From an uncultured Hydrogenophaga sp. (GTDB lineage: Bacteria; Pseudomonadota; Gammaproteobacteria; Burkholderiales; Burkholderiaceae_C): 41,765 bases of DNA. The notes below the pieces were generated by a model. That model was not told the DNA's origin. It did no database searches and saw nothing but the letters and a program-made list of their open reading frames with translations. Of this stretch, positions 17,391-24,515 are shown piece by piece. The DNA lies in contig NZ_OY288128.1 of the NCBI RefSeq assembly GCF_958439165.1, positions 1 through 41,765 on the forward strand. The letters are read 5' to 3'. Position 1 is the stretch's first letter. Each line of letters opens with the position of its first letter. Position numbers and translations under genes: made by a program.

Positions 17391-17544
17391 GTCTCTTGCC
17401 CTTTGAGTCGCGTGAAGTGACGCGTGAGCGCGGCCGCTCGGCCCGCCCGTCGGGCCAATATACACCTAGGACCCGGTCCGACCCGACCGGTTCCCGGGTG
17501 ATTCCGGCGGTTATCCCGGATATCGGCCTCGGCGGCCGGTTTCT
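17391..17544 (-). promoter_or_regulatory. gpmA-ctpA spacer with probable ctpA promoter
   Basis: On the minus strand, TATATT (complement of 17457-17462) is a good -10 for ctpA with a leader of about 60 bases; no good -35 is seen in this GC-rich stretch. Next to it on the ctpA side is an inverted repeat at 17440-17456 with six-base arms (GGCCCG and CGGGCC) around a five-base loop, which falls just around the predicted transcription start. No U-tract terminator for gpmA is visible. Confidence 0.4.
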
Positions 17545-18288
17545 TCAGGCCTTGCCCTGGGCTGCCACCGCGGCGGCGGCCCGAGCGGCGGCTTCTGCAT
17601 CGCCCAGGTAATAGTGGCGGATCGGGCGCAGATCGGCGTCGAGTTCGTAGACCAGCGGGATGCCGTTGGGGATGTTGAGGTTGACGATGTCGGCGTCCGA
17701 AACGCCGTCCAGGTACTTCACCAGCGCCCGGATGCTGTTGCCGTGCGCGGCCAGCACGACCCGGCGGCCCGAGCGGATGGCCGGTGCCAGCGACTCGTTC
17801 CAGAACGGGATCACGCGGGCCACGGTGTCCTTGAGGCACTCGGTCAGCGGCACTTCCTCGGCTTTCAGCAGGGCATAACGGCGGTCGCTGCGCTCGCTGC
17901 GCGGGTCGCCGGCCTCGAGTGCCGGCGGCGGGGTGTCGTAGCTGCGGCGCCAGATCAGCACCTGTTCGTCGCCGTATTTCGCCGCCATGTCGGCCTTGTT
18001 CAGGCCCTGCAGGGCACCGTAGTGGCGCTCGTTGAGGCGCCAGTTCTTGACCACCGGCAGCCAGGTCCGGTCCATGGCGTCGAGCGTGTACCACAGGGTG
18101 TGGATGGCCCGCTTGAGCACGCTGGTGTAGGCGATGTCGAAATCGAAGCCTTCGGCCTTGAGCAGCTGCCCGGCCGCCATGGCCTGCGACACGCCGGTCG
18201 GGGTGAGGTCCACGTCGGTCCAGCCGGTGAAGCGGTTTTCGAGGTTCCAGGTGGATTCGCCGTGGCGGATCAGGACGAGCTTGTACAT
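17545..18288 (-). CDS. gpmA: 2,3-bisphosphoglycerate-dependent phosphoglycerate mutase
   Basis: Interconverts 3- and 2-phosphoglycerate in glycolysis and gluconeogenesis. It has 247 residues. The phosphohistidine motif is at residues 8-11 (RHGESTWN), followed by the RFTGWTDVDLT loop, the LNERHYGALQGLNK substrate segment and the second catalytic histidine in AAHGNSIRAL. An Ala-rich tail of about 15 residues follows the family core. It is divergently transcribed from the rhodanese-grxC-secB-gpsA group and upstream of ctpA. Benzoate degradation feeds the TCA cycle, so this enzyme would work in the gluconeogenic direction under those conditions, but it is a general housekeeping gene. Confidence 0.95.
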   Translation of the reverse strand: MYKLVLIRHGESTWNLENRFTGWTDVDLTPTGVSQAMAAGQLLKAEGFDFDIAYTSVLKRAIHTLWYTLDAMDRTWLPVVKNWRLNERHYGALQGLNKADMAAKYGDEQVLIWRRSYDTPPPALEAGDPRSERSDRRYALLKAEEVPLTECLKDTVARVIPFWNESLAPAIRSGRRVVLAAHGNSIRALVKYLDGVSDADIVNLNIPNGIPLVYELDADLRPIRHYYLGDAEAAARAAAAVAAQGKA

Positions 18289-18404
18289 GGGAACAGGTGC
18301 TGAAGTGGGTCGGAATGGGGGCAGAGGGCAGGGCGCAGGCCCGTGTGTGGCAAGGGCACAGCCCGCCATTCTAAAATCCCGCGCTTGACTACAAAGGTGA
18401 CCAC
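18289..18404. promoter_or_regulatory. Divergent gpmA / rhodanese promoter region with overlapping -10 elements
   Basis: The ten bases ATTCTAAAAT at 18368-18377 contain TAAAAT on the plus strand (18372-18377, toward the rhodanese gene) and TAGAAT on the minus strand (18373-18368, toward gpmA). Both are close to the sigma-70 -10 consensus and overlap by two bases, so the two promoters would compete for polymerase. The -35 elements are weak on both sides. AAGGTGA just before the GTG at 18405 is the ribosome binding site of the rhodanese gene. Confidence 0.45.
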
Positions 18405-18815
18405 GTGAGCTTCTTCATCGAGAACTGGGTTCTGATCGCTGCTGCATTTGTTTCCGGCGCCCTGCTGGTGTGGCCTGCCGTGCGTTCCGGCCAGCGTGCC
18501 GGCACCCTGGCCCCCAACGACGCCGTCATGCTCATGAACCGCGAGAAGGCGGTGGTGGTGGACATTTCGACCGACGCCGAGTTTGCGGCCGGCCACATCA
18601 TCGGAGCGCGCCATGTGCCGCTGGACGAGGTCGGCGCCAAGCTGCCGACCACCGTCAAGAACAAGAACCTGCCCGTGATCTTCGTCTGCCCCACCGGCGC
18701 CCGGGCCAACCGGGCCGTGGCCGAGGCCCGCAAGCTGGGTTTCGAGAAGGCGCATTCCCTCTCGGGTGGCATGGGTGCCTGGCGCGGTGCCGGCCTGCCG
18801 GTCGAAAAGGCCTGA
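18405..18815 (+). CDS. Membrane-anchored rhodanese-like sulfurtransferase
   Basis: A 136-residue protein with an N-terminal transmembrane segment (about residues 8-26) and one rhodanese domain. The active-site cysteine is Cys95 in the loop CPTGAR, which would carry a persulfide. The domain faces the cytoplasm or periplasm depending on anchor orientation, which I cannot decide. The start is GTG at 18405 with AAGGTGA in front. In many betaproteobacteria the same gene stands between gpmA and grxC, and is annotated as YibN-like. It may supply or detoxify sulfur, or help thiol chemistry together with the glutaredoxin encoded 37 bp downstream; the true substrate is unknown. Confidence 0.9.
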   Translation: MSFFIENWVLIAAAFVSGALLVWPAVRSGQRAGTLAPNDAVMLMNREKAVVVDISTDAEFAAGHIIGARHVPLDEVGAKLPTTVKNKNLPVIFVCPTGARANRAVAEARKLGFEKAHSLSGGMGAWRGAGLPVEKA

Positions 18816-18852
18816 TCATCCGCGGCCCATCCGCCCGACATTCCTCCCCGAC

Positions 18853-19110
18853 ATGGCCAAAGTCACCATCTACTCCAGCGATTACTGCCCCTATTGCACC
18901 CGCGCCAAGGCCCTGCTGCAGGCCCGGGGCGTCACCGACTACGAGGAAATCGTGGTCGACGGCAAGCCCGAGGTTCGTGCCCGCATGACGCAGATCACCG
19001 GCCGTACCAGCGTGCCGCAGATCTTCATCGGCGAGGCCCACGTGGGCGGCTGTGACGACCTCCACGCCCTGGACGGCAAGGGCGGTCTGGTGCCCTTGCT
19101 GCAGGCCTGA
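18853..19110 (+). CDS. grxC: Glutaredoxin 3
   Basis: A small cytoplasmic dithiol glutaredoxin of 85 residues that reduces disulfides using glutathione. The active site CPYC is at residues 12-15; the glutathione-binding marks TSVPQIFI and the GG of HVGGCDD are intact. Cys in GGCDD is an additional thiol seen in bacterial Grx3. It lies 37 bp after the rhodanese gene and 96 bp before secB on the same strand, an order conserved in Burkholderiales. Confidence 0.95.
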   Translation: MAKVTIYSSDYCPYCTRAKALLQARGVTDYEEIVVDGKPEVRARMTQITGRTSVPQIFIGEAHVGGCDDLHALDGKGGLVPLLQA

Positions 19111-19130
19111 GATCCTCCACCGCCGGCTGA

Positions 19131-19136
19131 CATAAT
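19131..19136 (+). promoter_or_regulatory. Probable -10 element of the secB promoter
   Basis: CATAAT differs from the consensus -10 by one base. CTGAGA at 19107-19112, 18 bp upstream, could be its -35 (four of six matches). Transcription would begin near 19143, directly ahead of the hairpin at 19146-19175, so the hairpin would be in the secB leader. Confidence 0.5.
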
Positions 19137-19145
19137 CCACGCCGT

Positions 19146-19187
19146 GCCCGCTGCGGGAGCACCTCCCCGGCGGGCCTTTCTTTTTCC
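19146..19187 (+). terminator. Hairpin with T-rich tail between grxC and secB
   Basis: GCCCGC (19146-19151) pairs exactly with GCGGGC (19170-19175), and inside them GGGAG pairs with CTCCC; the hairpin is followed by CTTTCTTTTT. This is a good intrinsic terminator for transcripts coming from rhodanese-grxC. Because the likely secB promoter lies just upstream, it would also sit in the secB 5' leader and could act as an attenuator. Confidence 0.65.
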
Positions 19188-19206
19188 GAACCAGCGAGAC
19201 ATCACC

Positions 19207-19668
19207 ATGGCCGAGAACCTCGACCCCGTTTTCCAGATCCAGCGCATCTACCTGAAGGAAGCCTCGCTGGAGCAGCCCAATTCCCCGGCCATCCTGCTGG
19301 AACAGGAACAACCCTCGGTCGACATCCAGCTCGGCGTGGAAGCCACCCCGCTGGCCGAGGGCGTGTACGAAGTCGCCGTGACCGCCACGGTGCAGACCAA
19401 GATCGCCGACAAGACCGTTTTCCTGGTCGAAGCCAAGCAGGCCGGCATCTTCGAGGTGCGCAACCTGCCGCAGGAACAGATGGGTCCCATCATGGGCATC
19501 GCCTGCCCGCAGATCGTCTACCCCTACCTGCGCAGCAACGTGGCCGACATCGTGCAGCGCGCCGGCTTCCCGCCGGTGCACCTGGCCGAGATCAACTTCC
19601 AGGCCATGTACGAGCAGCAGCAAGCGCAGCAGGCCCAGCAGGAAGGCTCGCGCATCATCACCAGCTGA
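19207..19668 (+). CDS. secB: Protein-export chaperone SecB
   Basis: A cytoplasmic tetrameric chaperone of 153 residues that keeps preproteins unfolded and hands them to SecA. Conserved segments include FQIQRIYLKEASLE, LFLVE-type strand TVFLVEAKQAGIFE, and the CPQIVYPYLRSNVADIV helix followed by GFPPVHLAEINFQAMY. The C-terminal tail is Gln/Ala-rich with no zinc-binding function. It starts 19 bp after the T-rich tail of the hairpin and is followed by gpsA after 10 bp, an arrangement also found in E. coli. Confidence 0.97.
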   Translation: MAENLDPVFQIQRIYLKEASLEQPNSPAILLEQEQPSVDIQLGVEATPLAEGVYEVAVTATVQTKIADKTVFLVEAKQAGIFEVRNLPQEQMGPIMGIACPQIVYPYLRSNVADIVQRAGFPPVHLAEINFQAMYEQQQAQQAQQEGSRIITS

Positions 19669-19678
19669 GCGCACGGCG

Positions 19679-20674
19679 ATGGACATCGCCGTCATGGGTG
19701 CCGGTGCCTGGGGCACCGCACTGGCCATCAGCGCAGCGCGGCACGGCCGCTGCCGGGTGGTGCTGTGGGCACGCGATGCCTCGCAGGCCGCCGTGCTGCA
19801 GGCCGAGCGGCAGAACCGGCGCTACCTGCCCGGCATCGAGCTGCCGGACACCCTGCGCCTGGCCAGCGGCGATCTGCCGGGTGCCGACCTCTATGTGATC
19901 GCTTCCCCGATGGCTGGCCTGCGCGGCTGGCTGCAGCGGCTCGCCGACCAGCCGGTGCCGGTGGCCTGGCTGTGCAAGGGTTTCGAGCAGGCGCAGCCAG
20001 GGACGGCGTCCCACGGCCTGCTGGGACACGAGATTGCTGCGGAAGTGGCGCCCCGGCTCGCCTGCGGGGTGCTCAGCGGCCCCAGCTTTGCGCAGGAGGT
20101 GGCCCGTGGACAGCCCACGGCCATCGTCGCCGCCAGCGAACATGCTGCGGTGCGCGACGCGCTGGTGAACAGTTTTCACGGCAGCACCCTGCGGGTCTAT
20201 GCCAATGACGATGTGGCCGGCGTGGAGGTGGGCGGTGCGGTCAAGAACGTGCTGGCCATCGCCACCGGTCTGTGCGACGGCCTGGGCCTGGGCCTGAATG
20301 CCAGGGCTGCCCTCATCACCCGCGGCCTGGCTGAAATGACGCGGCTGGGCACGGCCCTGGGCGCCCGGACCGAGACCTTCATGGGACTCTCCGGCCTGGG
20401 GGATCTGGTGCTCACGGCCACCGGCGACCTGTCGCGCAACCGGCAGGTGGGACGGCTGCTGGCCGAAGGGCGCACCCTGGCGCAGGCGGTGGAATCGCTG
20501 GGCCATGTGGCCGAAGGGGTCTACAGCGCCCGCACGGTGGTGCAGCGGGCCCGCGCCCTCGGGGTGGACATGCCCATCAGCGCCGCCGTGGTGTCGCTGA
20601 TCGAGGGCCAGGTGCAGCCGGCGCAGGCCATTGCCGAACTGATGGGGCGAGACCCCAAGCCCGAGGCCGCCTGA
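19679..20674 (+). CDS. gpsA: NAD(P)-dependent glycerol-3-phosphate dehydrogenase
   Basis: Reduces dihydroxyacetone phosphate to sn-glycerol 3-phosphate, the backbone for phospholipid synthesis. It has 331 residues. The Rossmann motif GAGAWGTALA starts at Gly7; further marks are LSGPSFAQEVA, the catalytic-lysine region GGAVKNVLAIATG, and the helix NARAALITRGLAEM. The ATG lies 10 bp after the secB stop. It converges with panC (minus strand) over an 11 bp gap with no visible terminator. Confidence 0.96.
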   Translation: MDIAVMGAGAWGTALAISAARHGRCRVVLWARDASQAAVLQAERQNRRYLPGIELPDTLRLASGDLPGADLYVIASPMAGLRGWLQRLADQPVPVAWLCKGFEQAQPGTASHGLLGHEIAAEVAPRLACGVLSGPSFAQEVARGQPTAIVAASEHAAVRDALVNSFHGSTLRVYANDDVAGVEVGGAVKNVLAIATGLCDGLGLGLNARAALITRGLAEMTRLGTALGARTETFMGLSGLGDLVLTATGDLSRNRQVGRLLAEGRTLAQAVESLGHVAEGVYSARTVVQRARALGVDMPISAAVVSLIEGQVQPAQAIAELMGRDPKPEAA

Positions 20675-20685
20675 CCCTGCCGGTC

Positions 20686-21537
20686 TCAGACCTCGAGGTT
20701 GTCGATCAGGCGGGTGCGACCCAGACGGGCAGCGCCCAGCACGACCAGGGCATCGCCGGGTTGGGGCGCCTGGAGGTCGGCGCGTCGGCGCACCGTCAGG
20801 TAGTCGGGCTGCCAGCCGCGTGCGGCCAGTCCTTCCATGGCCCGGGCTTCCAGCGCCGGCAGATGCCGCACCAGCCCGTCCGCCGCCGCCAGGGCATCAC
20901 GGCCCAGCGCCCGCAGTGCCAGTGAAAGCTGGATTGCCTCCGCCCGCTCGGCTTCGCTCAGGTAGCCGTTGCGCGAGCTCAGCGCCAGCCCATCGGCGGC
21001 GCGCCGGGTCGGCGCCACCACGATGTCGATCGGCAAGGCCAGCTGCTGCACCATGCGCCGGATCACCATCTGCTGCTGGTAGTCCTTCTGGCCGAACACC
21101 GCGGTGCGCCGGCCCTTGGCCTCGGCAAAGGCGCACTGGAACAGCTTCATGACCACGGTGCACACGCCGGTGAAGAAACCGGGCCGGAAATGGCCTTCCA
21201 GGATGTCGGCCAGCTCCGGCGGCGGCAGCACCTTGAAGCCCTGCGGCTCGGGGTACATGTCCTTTTCGGAGGGTGCGAACACCACGTCGCAGCCGGCCTG
21301 GGCGAGCTGGGCGCAGTCGGCCTGCAAGGTGCGCGGGTAGGTGTCGAAGTCTTCGTGCGGGCCGAACTGCAGCCGGTTGACGAAGATGCTGGCCACGGTC
21401 ACGTCGCCCAGCGGCCTGGCGATGCGCACCAGGTCGAGGTGGCCGTCGTGCAGGTTGCCCATGGTGGGCACCAGGGCGGGGGCGTCGAAGGGGCGCAGCG
21501 CCGAATGCAGGTCGGCGACGGTGTGGACGATCTTCAT
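20686..21537 (-). CDS. panC: Pantoate-beta-alanine ligase
   Basis: Joins pantoate and beta-alanine with ATP to form pantothenate, the precursor of CoA. It has 283 residues. The nucleotide-binding HIGH-like element appears as MGNLHDGHLDLV; other marks are SIFVNRLQFGPHEDFDTYPR, VFGQKDYQQ, the LSSRNGYLS signature and the final strand. Its start lies only 1 bp after the panB stop, so the two are translated from one message. CoA supply links loosely to the CoA-dependent box pathway at the right of the window. Confidence 0.97.
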   Translation of the reverse strand: MKIVHTVADLHSALRPFDAPALVPTMGNLHDGHLDLVRIARPLGDVTVASIFVNRLQFGPHEDFDTYPRTLQADCAQLAQAGCDVVFAPSEKDMYPEPQGFKVLPPPELADILEGHFRPGFFTGVCTVVMKLFQCAFAEAKGRRTAVFGQKDYQQQMVIRRMVQQLALPIDIVVAPTRRAADGLALSSRNGYLSEAERAEAIQLSLALRALGRDALAAADGLVRHLPALEARAMEGLAARGWQPDYLTVRRRADLQAPQPGDALVVLGAARLGRTRLIDNLEV

Positions 21538-21538
21538 G

Positions 21539-22426
21539 TCACCAGGCGTGCAGCGTGTCGTCGGGGAAGCTGCCTTCCTTGACGGCCTTCACATACGCGG
21601 CCATGGCATCGCGCACCGAGGCAGCACCTTCCATGAAGTTGCGGACGAACTTGGGGTTCTTGCCGAGGTTGATGCCCAGCATGTCGTGCATCACCAGCAC
21701 CTGGCCGGCGGTGGCCTTGCCCGCACCGATGCCGATGGTGTGGCAGCCGCGCAGCTGCTGGGTGATCTCGGCGGAGAGGGCGGCCGGCACCATTTCCAGC
21801 ACCAGCATGGCGGCACCGGCGTCCTGCAGCTCCAGGGCATGCCGCTTGAGCTGCAGCGCGGCTGCATCGTCGCGACCCTGCACCCGGTAACCGCCCAGGG
21901 CGTGCACCGTCTGCGGCGTCAGGCCCAGGTGGGCACAGACCGGTATGCCGCGCTCGACCAGGAAGCGCACCGTCTCGGCGGTCCAGCCGCCGCCTTCGAG
22001 CTTGATCATGTGGGCACCGGCGCGCACCAGTTCGGCGGCGCTGCGCAGGGCCTGTTCCTTCGATTCGTGGTAGCTGCCGAACGGCAGATCGCCGATCACC
22101 CAGGCCGTGCCCTGCACCCGGCGCAGGCCGCGCACCACGCTTTCGGTGTGGTAGCGCATGGTCTCCAGCGTCACGCCGGCGGTGCTGGAGAGACCCTGGC
22201 ACACCATGCCCAGCGAGTCGCCCACCAGGATGCACTCCACACCGGCGGCGTCGGCCACGGCGGCGAAGGTGGCGTCGTAGGCGGTGAGCATGGTGATCTT
22301 CTCGCCGCGTTCTCGCATTTCGTTCATGCGCGGCAGACTGACCGGTTTGCGCTGCGGCAGCGGAGAGGCCGCAGGCAGCGTGCCGTACGGCGTTGCCGTG
22401 GGAGCGGAGGCTGTGGGGTTGCTCAT
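21539..22426 (-). CDS. panB: 3-methyl-2-oxobutanoate hydroxymethyltransferase
   Basis: Adds a hydroxymethyl group from methylene-tetrahydrofolate to ketoisovalerate, the first committed step to pantothenate. It has 295 residues. Visible are LTAYDATFA, the metal and substrate segment VGDSLGMVCQG, DLPFGSYHES, KLEGGGWTAETV, VCAHLGLTPQ and GIGAGKATAGQVLVMHDML. The N-terminal 30 residues (Ser/Thr/Ala/Pro-rich) extend beyond the E. coli enzyme; initiation at an internal Met near residue 34 or 37 is possible but would leave no spacing for a normal leader. It heads the panB-panC pair and is divergent from nadC. Confidence 0.96.
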   Translation of the reverse strand: MSNPTASAPTATPYGTLPAASPLPQRKPVSLPRMNEMRERGEKITMLTAYDATFAAVADAAGVECILVGDSLGMVCQGLSSTAGVTLETMRYHTESVVRGLRRVQGTAWVIGDLPFGSYHESKEQALRSAAELVRAGAHMIKLEGGGWTAETVRFLVERGIPVCAHLGLTPQTVHALGGYRVQGRDDAAALQLKRHALELQDAGAAMLVLEMVPAALSAEITQQLRGCHTIGIGAGKATAGQVLVMHDMLGINLGKNPKFVRNFMEGAASVRDAMAAYVKAVKEGSFPDDTLHAW

Positions 22427-22539
22427 GGGGTCGACCCTCTGGGGGGGTGGGGGTGTCCGAGAATGCGGGACTATAGTGCATCCGCTCCAGCGGATTTCCC
22501 CTGCTGCCGACCCTGTCGATTTCCCCGTTCCCGGCCTTC
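22427..22539. promoter_or_regulatory. Divergent panB / nadC promoter region with two palindromes
   Basis: ACTATAGT at 22470-22477 is a perfect palindrome that gives a TATAGT -10 on each strand, so it could serve nadC and panB at once. Two bases further on, positions 22480-22495 form a perfect inverted repeat with seven-base arms (ATCCGCT and AGCGGAT) and a CC centre, just at or after the predicted nadC transcription start and upstream of the panB -10. It looks like an operator. No good -35 hexamers are seen. Confidence 0.45.
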
Positions 22540-23397
22540 ATGAAACACCTGTCCGAATACTCCCGCGATGACCTCGACGCCCTGGCCCGCCAGGACGTGG
22601 CACGTGCCCTCGCGGAAGACGTGGGCAGCGGCGACCTGACCGCTGCCCTGGTCGACCCGGCGCGCCGCGCCAGCGCCCGCATCCTGGCCCGGGAGTCGGC
22701 CGTGATCTGTGGCGCTCCCTGGGTGGAGGCAGCCTTGCGCGCCCTGGACCCCACGGCCACCTGGCAGTGGCAGGTGGGCGAGGGCCAGCGCTGCGAGGCC
22801 GACCAGGTGGTGCTGACCATCGAAGGCCAGGCCCGTGCGCTGTTGAGCGCCGAGCGCACTGCACTCAATTTTCTGCAGCTGCTCAGCGGCGTGGCCACCG
22901 AGACCGCACGCTATGTGGCTGCGGTGACCGGCACACGTGCCGCCATCGTCGACACCCGCAAGACCGTCCCGGGCCTGCGCCTGGCGCAGAAATACGCCGT
23001 CACCTGCGGCGGTGGCGTGAACCACCGCATCGGCCTCTTCGACGCGGTGCTCATCAAGGAGAACCACATCGCTGCGGCGGGCGGCGTGGCCCCGGTGCTG
23101 CAGCGCGTGCGCGAGACCGCGCCGGCTGCCCGTTTCGTGGAGATCGAGGTCGAGACGCTCGACCAGCTCGACGAGGCGCTGGCCTGCGGTGCCACCATGG
23201 TGCTGCTGGACAACATGGACCTGACCACGCTGCACGAAGCGGTGCGCCGCAACGCCGGTCGGGCCATCCTGGAGATTTCCGGCGGCGTGAACTTCGCCAC
23301 CGTGCGGGCGCTGGCCGAGACCGGGGTGGACCGCATCTCCATCGGGGCCCTCACCAAGGATGTCCGGGCCATCGACTTCTCGATGCGGATGGGCTGA
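22540..23397 (+). CDS. nadC: Nicotinate-nucleotide diphosphorylase (carboxylating)
   Basis: Converts quinolinate and PRPP to nicotinate mononucleotide, the third step of de novo NAD synthesis. It has 285 residues. Signature segments are EDVGSGDLTAAL, LSAERTALNFLQLLSG, DTRKTVPGLRLAQKYAV with CGGGVNHRIGL, LIKENHIAAAG and the late DRISIGALTKD. The next gene, nadA, starts 14 bp downstream, and nadB is encoded on the opposite strand at 26281-27879, so all three enzymes from aspartate to NaMN are present. Confidence 0.97.
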   Translation: MKHLSEYSRDDLDALARQDVARALAEDVGSGDLTAALVDPARRASARILARESAVICGAPWVEAALRALDPTATWQWQVGEGQRCEADQVVLTIEGQARALLSAERTALNFLQLLSGVATETARYVAAVTGTRAAIVDTRKTVPGLRLAQKYAVTCGGGVNHRIGLFDAVLIKENHIAAAGGVAPVLQRVRETAPAARFVEIEVETLDQLDEALACGATMVLLDNMDLTTLHEAVRRNAGRAILEISGGVNFATVRALAETGVDRISIGALTKDVRAIDFSMRMG

Positions 23398-23411
23398 ACA
23401 CGGAGCTGGAC

Positions 23412-24515
23412 ATGAACACCGAATCCCTCATCGACGTCGAATACGAACAGCCGGCCTGTCCCACGCAGCACGCCTGGGCCCGCGTGCCGGTGGAACCTGG
23501 ACCGAAGCAGCGGGCCGAACTGAAGGACCGCATCCGCCGCCTGCTGCGCGAGCGCAACGCGGTCATGGTCTCGCACTACTACGTTCACCCCGACCTGCAG
23601 GACCTGGCCATCGAGACCGGCGGCATCGTCAGCGACTCGCTGGAGATGGCCCGCTTCGGCCGTGACCATGCCGCCACCACGCTGGTGGTCTCGGGCGTGC
23701 GCTTCATGGGCGAGACGGCCAAGATCCTGTCGCCGGAAAAGACCGTGCTGATGCCCGATCTGGACGCCAACTGCTCGCTCGACCTGGGCTGCCCCATCGA
23801 CGAGTTCAGCGCCTTCTGCGACCAGCACCCCGACCGCACCGTGGTCGTTTACGCCAACACCAGCGCAGCCGTGAAAGCCCGCTCCGACTGGCTGGTGACC
23901 AGCAGCTGCGCCCTGGACATCGTGCGGGCCCTGAAGGACAAGGGCCACAAGATCCTGTGGGCTCCCGACAAGCACCTGGGCAGCTACATCCAGCGCGAGA
24001 CCGGCGCCGACATGCTCATGTGGAACGGCTCCTGCATCGTCCATGACGAGTTCAAGGCCACCGAGCTGGAACTCCTCATGAAGGAGCATCCGCAGGCCAA
24101 GGTGCTGGTGCACCCGGAAAGCCCGGCCGACGTGGTGGCCCTGGCCGATGCGGTGGGTTCCACCTCGGCCATCCTGAAGGCCGCGCGCGAGCTGGATGCG
24201 CCCAGCTACATCGTGGCCACCGACAAGGGCATGCTGCACATGCTGCGCCAGCAGAACCCGGGCAAGCTGTTCATCGAGGCACCCACGGCGGGCAACAGCG
24301 CCACCTGCAAGAGCTGCGCCCACTGCCCATGGATGGCCATGAACGGCCTGGCCGGCGTGGCCCGCGTGCTGGAGACCGGTGCCAACGCCATCGAGGTCGA
24401 TCCCGCCGTCATTCCGCGTGCGCGGCTGCCGATCGATCGCATGCTGGCCTTCACCGCGGCCCACAAGGCCGGTCACGATGCCGGGGCCCTGGTGCCCGAC
24501 ATCGGCGCGGCGTGA
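23412..24515 (+). CDS. nadA: Quinolinate synthase A
   Basis: Condenses iminoaspartate (from NadB) with dihydroxyacetone phosphate to quinolinate using an oxygen-sensitive [4Fe-4S] cluster. It has 367 residues. Cluster cysteines are in the segments ANCSLDLGCP, NGSCIVHD and CKSCAHCPWMAMNGL; other marks are VMVSHYYVHPDLQDLA, SGVRFMGETAKIL and HPESPADVVALADAVGSTS. The start at 23412 has GGAG in front. Its stop overlaps the GTG start of pabBC by 4 bp (GTGA), an unusual coupling of NAD and folate genes. Confidence 0.96.
   Translation: MNTESLIDVEYEQPACPTQHAWARVPVEPGPKQRAELKDRIRRLLRERNAVMVSHYYVHPDLQDLAIETGGIVSDSLEMARFGRDHAATTLVVSGVRFMGETAKILSPEKTVLMPDLDANCSLDLGCPIDEFSAFCDQHPDRTVVVYANTSAAVKARSDWLVTSSCALDIVRALKDKGHKILWAPDKHLGSYIQRETGADMLMWNGSCIVHDEFKATELELLMKEHPQAKVLVHPESPADVVALADAVGSTSAILKAARELDAPSYIVATDKGMLHMLRQQNPGKLFIEAPTAGNSATCKSCAHCPWMAMNGLAGVARVLETGANAIEVDPAVIPRARLPIDRMLAFTAAHKAGHDAGALVPDIGAA

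Noticed and set aside
15135..17420. A 761-codon plus-strand frame opposite moeB and ctpA
   Set aside because: Antisense shadow; moeB and ctpA have full catalytic motifs on the other strand.
18385..18390. TTGACT as -35 of the rhodanese promoter
   Set aside because: It lies only 15 bp before the start codon, so no -10 can follow it before the gene.
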